A stretch of DNA of 64,000 bases from Gammaproteobacteria bacterium (GTDB lineage Bacteria; Pseudomonadota; Gammaproteobacteria; Pseudomonadales; Pseudohongiellaceae): NCBI GenBank assembly GCA_018401885.1, contig JAGYKB010000003.1, positions 93,646-157,645 of the forward strand, written 5' to 3'. Shown here in pieces: positions 47,647-56,084 of the stretch. The position numbers were made by a program, and so were the translations under genes. The notes beneath the pieces are model-generated. The model had not been told where the DNA came from. It did not search any database and saw nothing but the letters and a program-made list of their open reading frames with translations. Every line of letters begins with the position of its first letter. Position 1 is the stretch's first letter.

Positions 47647-48244
47647 CGTGGCCGAGTCTTGGGATCTGCGCTGTGTGCGTCAGCGAGGGATCACCCTTAT
47701 CGAACTTGTGATTAGTATTGCGATTCTGGCCATCGCCCTTGTCGGCGTTACCCAATTACTATCAGGAGGACTCGGGCGCAGTGCGGATACGATGCTGGAG
47801 AGTCGCACGGTCGCCCTTGCGCAGGCGTACCTCGATGAGATCTTGGGCAAAAGGTTCGACGAAAACACGCGCGACAGTGGCGTGCCTCCCTGTCGTAATA
47901 GCCTCGGTTCAACCAGACTTTGTTCTGCGGTCCTCGGACCAGAGTCAGGAGAGACGCGCGCGACCTACGACGACGTCGATGATTTTAATGGTCTGGATGA
48001 AGGCGAGGGTGCCGAAGACGGCTCTCTTCGCGATGTGCTCGGTAATGCGCTGACGGGTTTCGATAATTTTAGAGTCTCGGTGAGCGTGCGGTATATCGCA
48101 GTGGCTGCTGGCGAATCCGAAGCGGGGTTAGGTGTAGCAAACGAGCTTGATGACGCGCAAGATGCAAAGCTAATAACAGTGAGCGTTTCTCACCGAAGTC
48201 TGCGAGACAGCGTCCAGTTCAGTGCCTATAAGTCCAATTTTTGA
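47639..48244 (+). CDS. mshD: MSHA minor pilin MshD
   Basis: About 201 residues with a leader ending RQRG, then ITLIELVISIAILAIALVGVTQLLSGGLGRSADT and ALAQAYLDEILGKRFDEN, a helix typical of MshD, and CGP-type Cys loop (PPCRNSLGSTRLC). A minor prepilin of the MSHA initiation complex. The start at 47639 overlaps the mshC stop; longer upstream starts lie fully inside mshC. Confidence 0.82.
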   Translation: MGNVAESWDLRCVRQRGITLIELVISIAILAIALVGVTQLLSGGLGRSADTMLESRTVALAQAYLDEILGKRFDENTRDSGVPPCRNSLGSTRLCSAVLGPESGETRATYDDVDDFNGLDEGEGAEDGSLRDVLGNALTGFDNFRVSVSVRYIAVAAGESEAGLGVANELDDAQDAKLITVSVSHRSLRDSVQFSAYKSNF

Positions 48245-48251
48245 GAAAGCT

Positions 48252-49157
48252 ATGCAGCGAAAAATTGATAGGGTAAAGCGAGCATCGGGCTTCACGCTAA
48301 TAGAGATGATTGTCGCTATCGTAGTTAGCTCGATTCTCGCGATCGGTCTTATAAACTTTATTGACAACGCACTGACTGGCTATGATTCAGCGGAGAGCCG
48401 CAACAAACTCACGCAGTCTGCACGTATTGCGATAGATCGGCTAAGCGTTGAGCTCCACAATTCGCTACCTAACTCTCTGAGAGCGACCGCTGTGACTGCC
48501 AGCGGTGATCAATGTCTCGAGTTTGTGCCCGTAAGAGCGGCGACGACGTACGTTAATCCTCCCTTCGACGCTGCAGGCGCTACCTTCGATGTGATCCAGT
48601 TTTCGCCGAATCTAGAGTCTGTAACTGAGGGCTATGTCGCAATATATCCAACACGCGTTAATGAGATATACGATGCTGAACATGCGACGATATCTGGTTT
48701 TCCTGTGATTGGCGCGGTGGAGGCTGTGGCCAGTATTTTGGACACAGCACCAGCGTCGGTACAGTTGAGCAGAATCACACTCGTTTCTAGTCATCGCTTC
48801 AGTGAGCCGTCGCCGAGTAGTCGCTTATTTTTTATTGATCAACCAGTTAGTTATTGTATAAAGCAAGGTCGACTGATTAGATACGCAGGCTATGGCTTTT
48901 ACGATGTGCAGACAGCCACTGAAGCTGCCGATGGCGTTTGCGTGGTGAGCGCCGGTGACCGTTGTCTGCCTTCATCCACTGTTGACGGAGGTAAAATGCT
49001 GATTGCGGAAGGGATAAGTAACGCAGGGGTAACTGCGTTCTCACTGAGCCCGCAATCCTTAGCGCGTAACGCGCTAGTCTCGATAGAGTTCAATATGAGT
49101 TCCCGGCAAGAAACGGTTCGACTGAATCATCAGATACTCACCCGGAGTGTGCCATGA
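48252..49157 (+). CDS. mshO: MSHA minor pilin MshO
   Basis: About 301 residues: 13-residue leader, FTLIEMIVAIVVSSILAIGLINFIDNALTGYDSAESRN, then a large soluble domain with RIAIDRLSVELHNSLPNSLR, CLEFVPVRAATTY and SRLFFIDQPVSYCI, all typical of MshO. Start at 48252 with GAGAAAG upstream, seven bases after mshD. It overlaps mshP by four bases (ATGA). Confidence 0.85.
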   Translation: MQRKIDRVKRASGFTLIEMIVAIVVSSILAIGLINFIDNALTGYDSAESRNKLTQSARIAIDRLSVELHNSLPNSLRATAVTASGDQCLEFVPVRAATTYVNPPFDAAGATFDVIQFSPNLESVTEGYVAIYPTRVNEIYDAEHATISGFPVIGAVEAVASILDTAPASVQLSRITLVSSHRFSEPSPSSRLFFIDQPVSYCIKQGRLIRYAGYGFYDVQTATEAADGVCVVSAGDRCLPSSTVDGGKMLIAEGISNAGVTAFSLSPQSLARNALVSIEFNMSSRQETVRLNHQILTRSVP

Positions 49158-49633
49158 GCATTCGACATGGCAACATTCGCGTTCGCTGTGGCACTGCAAA
49201 GAGCCCAGTGCGGTCGATAAGGCAGAGAGGCATAGGACTGCCTGCGGCAATTTTTGTTATTACCCTTCTCGCAGTGATTACCGCGGCGATATATCAACTC
49301 TTGGGTCAGAATGCGCAAATGTATCAAGAGCAGATTAATCTGACGCGCGCATTTTATGCAGCGGAGTCTGGTGCCGGTTTTGCGATGAACTCTCTGTTCG
49401 CGCCGGAGGATTATCCGGTATTCCCTGAACAGCCTGCGAGCTGCGTTGATTGGGATGCGGGTCAACGCTTCCCCCGACTTTACGAATTTACCGTCGATGG
49501 GCTCAACAGATGCTCAGCGACTGTTTCCTGCGAAGACGTGGCGGTAAGTAGCGTTATTTATTCAACGTTTACCAGTGTGGGGAAGTGCGACGGTGTTTCG
49601 AGGATCGTTCAGATTCGCACAAGCTACGACTGA
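49154..49633 (+). CDS. mshP: MSHA protein MshP
   Basis: A 159-residue PilX-like protein: leader of 26 residues, then GLPAAIFVITLLAVITAAIYQLLGQNAQMY and the AFYAAESGAGFAMNSLF motif common to PilX/MshP. Last gene of the msh run; 12 bases separate its stop from the convergent ntrC, leaving no room for mshQ here. Confidence 0.85.
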   Translation: MSIRHGNIRVRCGTAKSPVRSIRQRGIGLPAAIFVITLLAVITAAIYQLLGQNAQMYQEQINLTRAFYAAESGAGFAMNSLFAPEDYPVFPEQPASCVDWDAGQRFPRLYEFTVDGLNRCSATVSCEDVAVSSVIYSTFTSVGKCDGVSRIVQIRTSYD

Positions 49634-49645
49634 GCGATGAACCAT

Positions 49646-51058
49646 CTAGCTCCCACTCGGGTGTTCGAACTCCTTAAGCTTTCGCGTCAACGTGTTTCGC
49701 CCCCATCCGAGAAGATCTGCCGCATCGCGTTTGCGGCCTGCTGTATGTTTCAGCGCGATATTAATCATCGTGCGTTCGAACAAGGGAGTCGCATTATTTA
49801 AAATGCCCTTATTGCCCAGGCTTAATTGATGATCAGCCCAGCTCTGAAGTGCATCGGTCCACATGTCAGCGGGCGAATCGGCAACGGCCTGTGAGGCAAA
49901 CTCGGCAGGCAGATCAGTAATGTAGACCTCGCGAGTTGATGCCATCACGGTGATCCATCGACAGAAGTTTTCGAGCTGGCGAACATTGCCCGGCCAACTC
50001 AGGCTCATAAGGTGCGCTTCGGTCTCGGGCCGCAAAATCTTAGCCTCGGTGCCAAGCTCCCGTGCCGCTGCACCGAGAAAATAGTGAGCAAGCTTCGGAA
50101 TGTCTTCACGGCGCTCACTGAGTTTCGGGATATGAATTCGAATTACATTCAACCGATGGAACAGGTCTTCGCGAAACAAATGTTGCTCAACCAGACTTTC
50201 GAGATTTTGGTGTGTTGCGGCGATTATTCTTACGTCGACCTTGATCGATGTGGTGCCACCCACTCGGTAAAATTCGCCATCGGAAAGCACGCGAAGAAGT
50301 CGTGTTTGCGTCTCGGCTGGCATATCGCCTATTTCATCGAGAAACAGTGTTCCCCCGTTCGCCTGTTCGAAGCGACCGGTACGCTGCGTGGTTGCGCCGG
50401 TGAACGCGCCTTTCTCGTGACCAAAAAGTTCCGATTCGATGAGTTCTTTAGGTATCGCTGCGACGTTGAGTGGCACAAAAGCGTTGGCACTGCGGGGACT
50501 ATGCTGGTGTAGCGCATGTGCGACAAGTTCCTTGCCTGTGCCCGATTCGCCGTTTATGAGAACGGAGATATTCGACTGCGAGAGTCGACCGATAGCGCGA
50601 AAGACTTCCTGCATAGCGGGTGCTTCGCCTATGATTTCCTGTGTCTTCTCGGTTATCTCGGGCGCGCGCGCATTCTGTTTCTCGCGTGAGTGCTCGAGAG
50701 CCCTGAGAGTCATCGCCACGGCTTCGTCGATGTCAAACGGTTTAGGGAGATATTCGAACGCGCCGCGGCTGTAAGAAGACACTGCGCTATCGAGGTCGGA
50801 GTGCGCGGTCATAATAATTACAGGTAGCTCAGGGAATCGCGCGTTAACGGTCGAAAGTAACTCAAGGCCGCTTATCCCAGGCATGCGAATGTCGCTTATG
50901 ATTGCGTCCGGCTGCGCCTGTTCGAGCCGGTGCAACAGATCGTCACCATTGTCAAAGGACTCGGTCGCCAGACCGCTTTTGTCCAATGACTTTTCCAATA
51001 CCCAGCGGATAGAGCGATCGTCGTCCAGAATCCACACCGAGTTATTTTTCTGTGTCAC
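49646..51058 (-). CDS. glnG: Nitrogen regulation response regulator NtrC (GlnG)
   Basis: A 470-residue sigma-54 enhancer-binding protein. Receiver domain with [14 protein letters not shown] and phosphorylated Asp in [17 protein letters not shown]+ domain with Walker [12 protein letters not shown], the sigma-54 contact loop [18 protein letters not shown] and [20 protein letters not shown]-terminal Fis-type helix-turn-helix [22 protein letters not shown]. It activates nitrogen-assimilation promoters when phosphorylated by NtrB, whose gene lies 31 bases upstream. Candidate target sites are at 52320-52336 and 53754-53770. Confidence 0.97.
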   Translation of the reverse strand: MTQKNNSVWILDDDRSIRWVLEKSLDKSGLATESFDNGDDLLHRLEQAQPDAIISDIRMPGISGLELLSTVNARFPELPVIIMTAHSDLDSAVSSYSRGAFEYLPKPFDIDEAVAMTLRALEHSREKQNARAPEITEKTQEIIGEAPAMQEVFRAIGRLSQSNISVLINGESGTGKELVAHALHQHSPRSANAFVPLNVAAIPKELIESELFGHEKGAFTGATTQRTGRFEQANGGTLFLDEIGDMPAETQTRLLRVLSDGEFYRVGGTTSIKVDVRIIAATHQNLESLVEQHLFREDLFHRLNVIRIHIPKLSERREDIPKLAHYFLGAAARELGTEAKILRPETEAHLMSLSWPGNVRQLENFCRWITVMASTREVYITDLPAEFASQAVADSPADMWTDALQSWADHQLSLGNKGILNNATPLFERTMINIALKHTAGRKRDAADLLGWGRNTLTRKLKEFEHPSGS

Positions 51059-51089
51059 GTTATGTTCCTCATAAGCCAGCTAAACATTT

Positions 51090-52160
51090 TTACGCAAGTG
51101 GAAGTACAATCGAGAAACAAGTTGCGCCTGGCCTCGATTGACACTCTACCAAGCCATTGTGTCGGTTAATTATGTCTCGTGTAATCGATAAGCCCAGACC
51201 CGTCCCATCGGGGCGGCCACTTATCATTGGATAAAAAAGAGTGTGAATAATTTCTTCAGGAATACCGGGTCCGTTATCGATGATCTTGATCTTTGCCGCC
51301 AGTCGATGAAATTTCGAATTTAGAGTCGCGTTTCGTGTGATTCGCGTGCGCAGAATAATCTTCCCCAAGTCATGATCGACGCTCGGACTCGACAGCGCCT
51401 GCATCGCGTTTCGGACGATATTGAGAGTTGCCTGAATGAGTTGCTCGGCGTCGGCCGGAAGAGGTGGTATCGAGGGGTCGTAGTCGCGCACTAGCTTTAT
51501 TGCATTACCTGCGATCTCCGCCTCAATCAGGCTGTGCACACGTTCGAGCACTTCGTGAATATTGGTCGGCGCAAGTTCTGGCTGCTTTCTGAGACCTACA
51601 AGCCTATCCACCAAATTCCGTAGACGGTCTGCCTCTTCAATTATGACGTTGGTGTAGTCGCTAAGTTCTCGGTTGGGCAGTTCGTCGGCCAGCAGTTGAG
51701 CAGCGCCTCTGATGCCTCCGAGGGGATTTTTTATCTCGTGAGCAAGCCCTCGCACGAGTTCGCGGGTTGTCGTGTGGGCTGAGTTGAGCGTTTCTTCGCG
51801 ATTGATTCGATAGGCATGCTCAAGCGAATGGATTTCGACCAAAGCCTGCCGGCCCTGTGCATCGTCAAAGGTATTCACCGTATAGTCGATTTCAATTTTC
51901 TTTCCCTGGCTAAGCATCAGCGTTGCTTCGCGCTTGGTAAAGCTCGAATTGGCTTTCAGAGCCGAATCGATTTCGGCCAGATCGGTGTTGGCGGCGATGA
52001 AGAGTTGGTCTAGCGTGAGTCCAATTGCTTTGCGCCCGCTCACTTCGAGAAGCTGTTCCGCGGCAAGATTTAGAAATCGCAGCGTAAGATTGCGGTCGAG
52101 CAAAAGCACAGCCGTCTTCAGCTGATCGAGTAGTTTTTTGTGAATACTGTCTATCGTCAT
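51090..52160 (-). CDS. glnL: Nitrogen regulation sensor kinase NtrB (GlnL)
   Basis: A 356-residue cytoplasmic histidine kinase with an N-terminal PAS domain (LDRNLTLRFLNLAAEQLLEVSGRKAIG), the H-box VRGLAHEIKNPLGGIRGAAQLL (phosphorylated His near residue 140), and the ATPase part with TLNIVRNAMQAL, IKIIDNGPGIPEEI, FYPMISGRPDGTGLGLSI. It controls NtrC phosphorylation under PII. A sigma-54 promoter ends just before its ATG, so the ntrBC pair is likely self-activated. Confidence 0.96.
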   Translation of the reverse strand: MTIDSIHKKLLDQLKTAVLLLDRNLTLRFLNLAAEQLLEVSGRKAIGLTLDQLFIAANTDLAEIDSALKANSSFTKREATLMLSQGKKIEIDYTVNTFDDAQGRQALVEIHSLEHAYRINREETLNSAHTTTRELVRGLAHEIKNPLGGIRGAAQLLADELPNRELSDYTNVIIEEADRLRNLVDRLVGLRKQPELAPTNIHEVLERVHSLIEAEIAGNAIKLVRDYDPSIPPLPADAEQLIQATLNIVRNAMQALSSPSVDHDLGKIILRTRITRNATLNSKFHRLAAKIKIIDNGPGIPEEIIHTLFYPMISGRPDGTGLGLSITRDIINRHNGLVECQSRPGATCFSIVLPLA

Positions 52161-52189
52161 CAGTAGGTCTCGAGAGTCCCCATTGACTA

Positions 52190-52205
52190 TGCAAGTTCTG
52201 AACCA
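52190..52205 (-). promoter_or_regulatory. Sigma-54 promoter of ntrBC
   Basis: On the minus strand TGGTTCAGAACTTGCA matches TGGCAC-N5-TTGCA at all positions except two in the variable part of the -24 element, with GG and GC exactly 10 bases apart. Transcription would start close to 52178, about 18 bases before the ntrB ATG. An NtrC box lies about 115 bases upstream, a normal enhancer distance. Confidence 0.75.
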
Positions 52206-52319
52206 GCTCTGGTCAGTTGGCTTGCGAGTTTAGCTGTCGGCCACGCGCCTTGTTTAGTGGCGTCAGGGTGGATCGGACGCTGTCGATCGGAAGCGCTTTT
52301 ACAGAGCGCCAGAATAAAA

Positions 52320-52336
52320 TGCACTAAAATAGTGCA
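52320..52336. promoter_or_regulatory. NtrC-binding box upstream of ntrBC
   Basis: TGCACTAAAATAGTGCA is a perfect palindrome of the NtrC type (TGCAC-N7-GTGCA). It sits in the glnA-ntrB gap upstream of the ntrB sigma-54 promoter. A second box with the same arms and spacing lies at 53754-53770. Confidence 0.75.
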
Positions 52337-52351
52337 CATGACAATTCTAAA

Positions 52352-52385
52352 GGCAAAAAAAAGCCCAGTGAGTAACCGGGCTTTT
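52352..52385 (-). terminator. Rho-independent terminator of glnA
   Basis: On the minus strand AGCCCGG and CTGGGCT form a stem (one G-T pair, 7-base loop) followed by eight T. It lies about 25 bases after the glnA stop, separating glnA from ntrBC. Confidence 0.85.
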
Positions 52386-52408
52386 CGTCACTCTAGGGGA
52401 AAGCAGAC

Positions 52409-53422
52409 CTAAGCAAGCGCTTCCTTTGTGGTCTTAATGATTGCAGCTGCTACCTTATATGGATCTGCATTTGAGGCCGTGCGACGGTCCTCTAGGCGGC
52501 CCTTCCAGCCATCCTGAACCGTGCCGATCGGAATACGGATCGATGCGCCGCGGTCGGAAACGCCGTAGCTGAACTCGTCAATAGACTGAGTTTCGTGAAG
52601 ACCAGTCAGGCGTTGATCGTTATTCGCGCCATAAACGCTCATGTGACGATCGATGTGCTTGCCGAACTCTTCGCATATTTTAGTAAAGATGGTCTCGTCT
52701 CCGAGGTCACGCATCGCGCCGTTCGAGAAGTTGGCATGCATACCCGAGCCGTTCCAATCGGCAAATTTTCCTAGTGGTTTGGGCTCGTAATCGATGGCCA
52801 ATCCATAGCTTTCAGCTGTGCGCTCAAGCAGGTAGCGTGCAACCCAAATTTGATCTCCAGCGTTCTTCGCGCCTTTGGCGAAAATTTGGAATTCCCACTG
52901 GCCTGGCGCTACTTCGGCGTTTATGCCCTCTACGTTAAGGCCGGCTTCGAGACAGATGTCCATATGCTCTTCGATTAGCTCGCGGCCGAATGCGTTACGT
53001 GTGCCTACTGAGCAGTAGTAAGGGCCCTGAGGAGCAGGGTAGCCGCCTTTGGGGAACCCTGGTGGCAGATCAGTCTTTGGATCCCAGAGGAAATATTCTT
53101 GCTCAAATCCAAACCAGAAATCTTCATCTTCATCTTGAATCGTCGCACGGCCATTAGTTGGATGTGGCGTGCCGTCGGCATTGAGAACTTCACACATGAC
53201 GAGGTAAGCGCTTGCACGATCCGGATCCGGGTAGATTGCAACTGGCTTAAGCAGGCAGTCTGAATCGTCGCCTGTGGCCTGATTCGTAGAACTGCCGTCG
53301 AATGACCAGACTGGGCATTCTTCTACCGTGCCGCCGAAGTCGTTGCGAACCATCGTTTTGCTGCGCAGGCATTGAGTTGGCTCTGTTCCGTCAAGCCAGA
53401 TATATTCGAGTTTTGATTTCAT
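52409..53422 (-). CDS. Glutamine synthetase, GSII type
   Basis: About 337 residues, clearly shorter than the roughly 470-residue GSI (GlnA) usual in gammaproteobacteria. The sequence matches type II, the form of eukaryotes and some bacteria: EYIWLDGTEPTQCLRSKT, CPVWSFDGSSTNQATG, SDCLLKPVAIYPDP, WFGFEQEYFL, GLNVEGINAEVAPGQWEFQI, KFADWNGSGMHANFS and GVSDRGASIRIP. It makes glutamine from glutamate and ammonia with ATP; type II enzymes are not adenylylated. The ATG at 53422 follows AGGAGA at good distance; eight more residues upstream are unlikely. An NtrC box and a sigma-54-like site lie upstream and ntrBC downstream, so it looks like the main nitrogen-regulated enzyme here. Confidence 0.93.
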   Translation of the reverse strand: MKSKLEYIWLDGTEPTQCLRSKTMVRNDFGGTVEECPVWSFDGSSTNQATGDDSDCLLKPVAIYPDPDRASAYLVMCEVLNADGTPHPTNGRATIQDEDEDFWFGFEQEYFLWDPKTDLPPGFPKGGYPAPQGPYYCSVGTRNAFGRELIEEHMDICLEAGLNVEGINAEVAPGQWEFQIFAKGAKNAGDQIWVARYLLERTAESYGLAIDYEPKPLGKFADWNGSGMHANFSNGAMRDLGDETIFTKICEEFGKHIDRHMSVYGANNDQRLTGLHETQSIDEFSYGVSDRGASIRIPIGTVQDGWKGRLEDRRTASNADPYKVAAAIIKTTKEALA

Positions 53423-53714
53423 ACGGTTCGATTCTCCTAATCGCATTCGACTGCTTTAACTGTTGTTTGGTAAATCGTTTTACCCTTTTAGGTCTTTCTC
53501 TGAGGAGGGTTGGCGGTGTGTTGATCGCGCGGACCTTCGCTGCATAAGCAAGAGGGAGCAAAATATATGCCATTACCTCTTCGACTGCAAAGAGTTGGAC
53601 CGAGATCGTCAATAAGAAGGCTCAAATACGCAATATAATGGGGCATTTTTAGGATATAGACATGAGTACCTTTTAGTTAACGTTGTCAGTCTACGGCATC
53701 ATTGACTGGAATCG

Positions 53715-53730
53715 TGCCAATTCTGCACCA
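53715..53730 (-). promoter_or_regulatory. Candidate sigma-54 promoter of glnA
   Basis: On the minus strand TGGTGCAGAATTGGCA keeps the GG and GC at 10-base spacing and most of the consensus (TGGCAC-N5-TTGCA), with a G replacing T in the -12 element. It would start transcription near 53703, giving a leader of about 280 bases. The NtrC box at 53754-53770 is close upstream, nearer than the usual 100 bases, so this assignment is tentative. Confidence 0.45.
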
Positions 53731-53753
53731 ATAAAGAGCAAAAAATCCTGTAA

Positions 53754-53770
53754 TGCACTTATATAGTGCA
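53754..53770. promoter_or_regulatory. NtrC-binding box upstream of glnA
   Basis: TGCACTTATATAGTGCA is a perfect TGCAC-N7-GTGCA palindrome, the same design as the box before ntrB. It lies about 330 bases upstream of the glnA start codon. Confidence 0.7.
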
Positions 53771-54119
53771 ATTGCGTCCAGATAGTTGAGTTCATGGTCG
53801 TTTCAGTTAAGCATTTGTACTCCTATATGCTCGTGTTCTGCTCTTGGTAATCTCCTCGAAATTCGCGATTTTGTAGCTAATCTTTAACCCAAGTCTCGTG
53901 TATACTCGCCGCCTCGCGTTGCGGGCCTCAAGTAGTTTTCGGCCTTAGCGCGTATTCGTGTGCAGCAAGATTGATTAGGCCCTGTCGAAGACGGCTGGCT
54001 CTCTCGCTCCACCTTTTCATAGTAATTAGCCGCTTCAACCGTCCCTCGATCCGTGCGCGTTCCCCAGGCGCCGCGTGCGAGTAGTGATTTCGAGCTGCAA
54101 AAAGTGAGTGTCATTCATC

Positions 54120-55946
54120 GTGATTGAAAAGATTCGCAATATCGCCATTATCGCCCACGTCGACCATGGTAAGACCACCCTAGTTGACAAGATGCTTCAG
54201 CAATCGGGTACGCTTGAGTCGCGAGGCGGTAACGTCGAGAGAGTCATGGATTCGAACGACCAAGAGAAGGAACGTGGAATAACGATCCTCGCGAAAAACA
54301 CTGCAATCAGCTGGAATGGCTATCGAATCAATATCGTCGATACTCCGGGACACGCTGACTTCGGAGGCGAGGTAGAGCGTGTGTTATCGATGGTCGACAG
54401 TGTTTTGCTTCTCGTGGACGCAGTCGACGGTCCGATGCCACAGACGCGTTTCGTTACGCAGAAGGCTTTTGACCAAGGCCTCAACCCGATCGTTGTAATC
54501 AACAAAGTCGATCGCGACGGCGCTCGCCCCGATTGGGTTGTAAATGAGGTTTTCGATCTTTTTGACAAGCTTGGCGCGACCGACGAGCAGCTAGACTTCC
54601 CGATCATCTACGCGTCGGCACTCGAGGGTATCGCGGGACTTGACGTCGAGGCGATGGCGCCTGACATGGAGCCGCTGTTCAAAGAAATCGTCGAAAAGGT
54701 GCCACACCCCGACGTCGAGATTGACGCGCCGCTGCAGATGCAAATTTCGGCACTCGACTACAACAGCTACGTTGGAGTAATCGGCATTGGCCGAGTCACG
54801 CGCGGGACTGCGCGAACCAATCAGCAGGTTATCATCGTCGATGTTGAAGGCAAGCAGCGCAAGGGCAAGATTCTGCAAGTAAAGAGTCACCTCGGCCTCG
54901 AGCGCATCGATGTAGAGGAGGCAACGGCCGGTGAGATTATTTGTATCTCTGGCATCGATAAGCTCAACATTTCCGACACAATTTGTGACCCTGAGAAAGT
55001 TGAGGCTATGACGCCTCTGTCGGTAGATGAGCCGACAATTAGCATGACTTTCCAAGTCAACGACTCTCCGTTTGCGGGTCTCGAAGGCAAATTCGTTACC
55101 ACGCGAAATATCAAAGATCGCCTCGACCGCGAGTTGCTATTTAATGTTGCGCTGCGCGTCGAGCCCGGTGATACGCCCGACAAATATAAAGTGTCAGGAC
55201 GCGGTGAGCTTCATTTGTCGGTGCTCATTGAGACAATGCGCCGCGAAGGGTTTGAACTTGCGGTCTCTCGCCCCGAAGTCATCATCCAAGAAATCGACGG
55301 TGTGCTCAGCGAGCCCTATGAGTCACTCGTAATCGATTGCGATGACCAGCATCAAGGGGCAGTGATGGAGGAATTGGGTAATCGTCGCGCCGAAATGCAG
55401 GATATGATGCCTGACGGCAAAGGGCGAGTTCGGCTTCAATTCCTCGTGCCTACCCGCGGTCTGATCGGATTCCGCTCTCAGTTTCTCTCACTCACGTCAG
55501 GTTCAGGCCTTATGACTCACGTGTTTAGCCATTACGATGAGTACAAAGATATCGAACTGGCTGCGCGGTCGCGCGGCGTGCTTGTGTCAATGGTTCGCGG
55601 CAAAACACTTGGCTTTAGCCTGTTTAATTTGCAGGAGCGCGGCAAACTTTTCGTACAGCCGAATGTCGAAGTTTACGAAGGCATGATTATTGGATTGCAC
55701 AGCCGAGAAAATGATCTCGCCGTCAACCCGACAAAGGGCAAACAGCTAACCAACGTTCGCGCCTCGGGCACCGATGAAAACATCGTGCTAACGCCTCCGG
55801 TTCGACATACGCTTGAGCAGGCGATGGAATTTATCGCCGACGATGAATTGGTAGAAGTCACGCCCGAGAACATCCGTCTGCGCAAACGCTACCTCACCGA
55901 GAACGAGCGCAAGCGCCATAGTCGCGGCAGTGCAGCGCGAGGCTAG
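54120..55946 (+). CDS. typA: Translational GTPase TypA/BipA
   Basis: About 608 residues; a ribosome-associated GTPase of the EF-G class linked to stress, cold growth and 50S assembly. G1 [16 protein letters not shown], the switch ERGITI, G3 [17 protein letters not shown]4 [12 protein letters not shown], then EF-G-like domains and the TypA-specific end ([45 protein letters not shown]). The start is a GTG at 54120 (family N-terminus [10 protein letters not shown]); a GTG four codons earlier (54108) is also open. It is followed by hairpins at 55962-56055. Confidence 0.97.
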   Translation: MIEKIRNIAIIAHVDHGKTTLVDKMLQQSGTLESRGGNVERVMDSNDQEKERGITILAKNTAISWNGYRINIVDTPGHADFGGEVERVLSMVDSVLLLVDAVDGPMPQTRFVTQKAFDQGLNPIVVINKVDRDGARPDWVVNEVFDLFDKLGATDEQLDFPIIYASALEGIAGLDVEAMAPDMEPLFKEIVEKVPHPDVEIDAPLQMQISALDYNSYVGVIGIGRVTRGTARTNQQVIIVDVEGKQRKGKILQVKSHLGLERIDVEEATAGEIICISGIDKLNISDTICDPEKVEAMTPLSVDEPTISMTFQVNDSPFAGLEGKFVTTRNIKDRLDRELLFNVALRVEPGDTPDKYKVSGRGELHLSVLIETMRREGFELAVSRPEVIIQEIDGVLSEPYESLVIDCDDQHQGAVMEELGNRRAEMQDMMPDGKGRVRLQFLVPTRGLIGFRSQFLSLTSGSGLMTHVFSHYDEYKDIELAARSRGVLVSMVRGKTLGFSLFNLQERGKLFVQPNVEVYEGMIIGLHSRENDLAVNPTKGKQLTNVRASGTDENIVLTPPVRHTLEQAMEFIADDELVEVTPENIRLRKRYLTENERKRHSRGSAARG

Positions 55947-55961
55947 TCTGATTCACCGATA

Positions 55962-55993
55962 GCAAAGCGATTGTTTGCGAGCAGGCGCTTTGC
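55962..55993. repeat. Hairpin after typA
   Basis: GCAAAGCG (55962-55969) and CGCTTTGC (55986-55993) form a perfect 8-bp stem with a 16-base loop, 16 bases after the typA stop. No T-run follows. Confidence 0.45.
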
Positions 55994-56000
55994 GAGGAAT

Positions 56001-56055
56001 GGCCTAGTGGCATAGACTAACAGAGTCTATGCTGGCCGGGTCGCGAGCATAGACT
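56001..56055 (+). promoter_or_regulatory. Alternative hairpins in the typA-pip gap
   Basis: GCATAGACT occurs at 56010-56018 and again at 56047-56055, and its exact complement AGTCTATGC at 56024-56032 lies between. The middle part can pair with either copy, giving two mutually exclusive 9-bp stems; the first can be lengthened by GGCC (56001-56004) with GGCC (56034-56037). The second stem is followed by a T-rich stretch (CGTTATTATT), and the pip ATG comes 30 bases later. It could be a terminator of typA or an attenuator-like leader of pip. Confidence 0.5.
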
Positions 56056-56084
56056 CGTTATTATTCCTATTCAAAGGTTATCGC

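Larger units (their letters stand above)
53423..54119. other. Long intergenic region between glnA and typA
   Basis: About 700 bases with no credible gene. It carries the divergent promoters of glnA (minus) and typA (plus): an NtrC box and sigma-54-like site (annotated separately) and, towards typA, a TATACT -10 candidate at 53901-53906 without a good -35. The short frames in it lack family likeness and ribosome binding sites. Confidence 0.5.

Noticed and set aside
53586..53603. Second sigma-54-like site for glnA on the minus strand
   Set aside because: GG and GC are eleven bases apart and the rest of the -24 element is poor.
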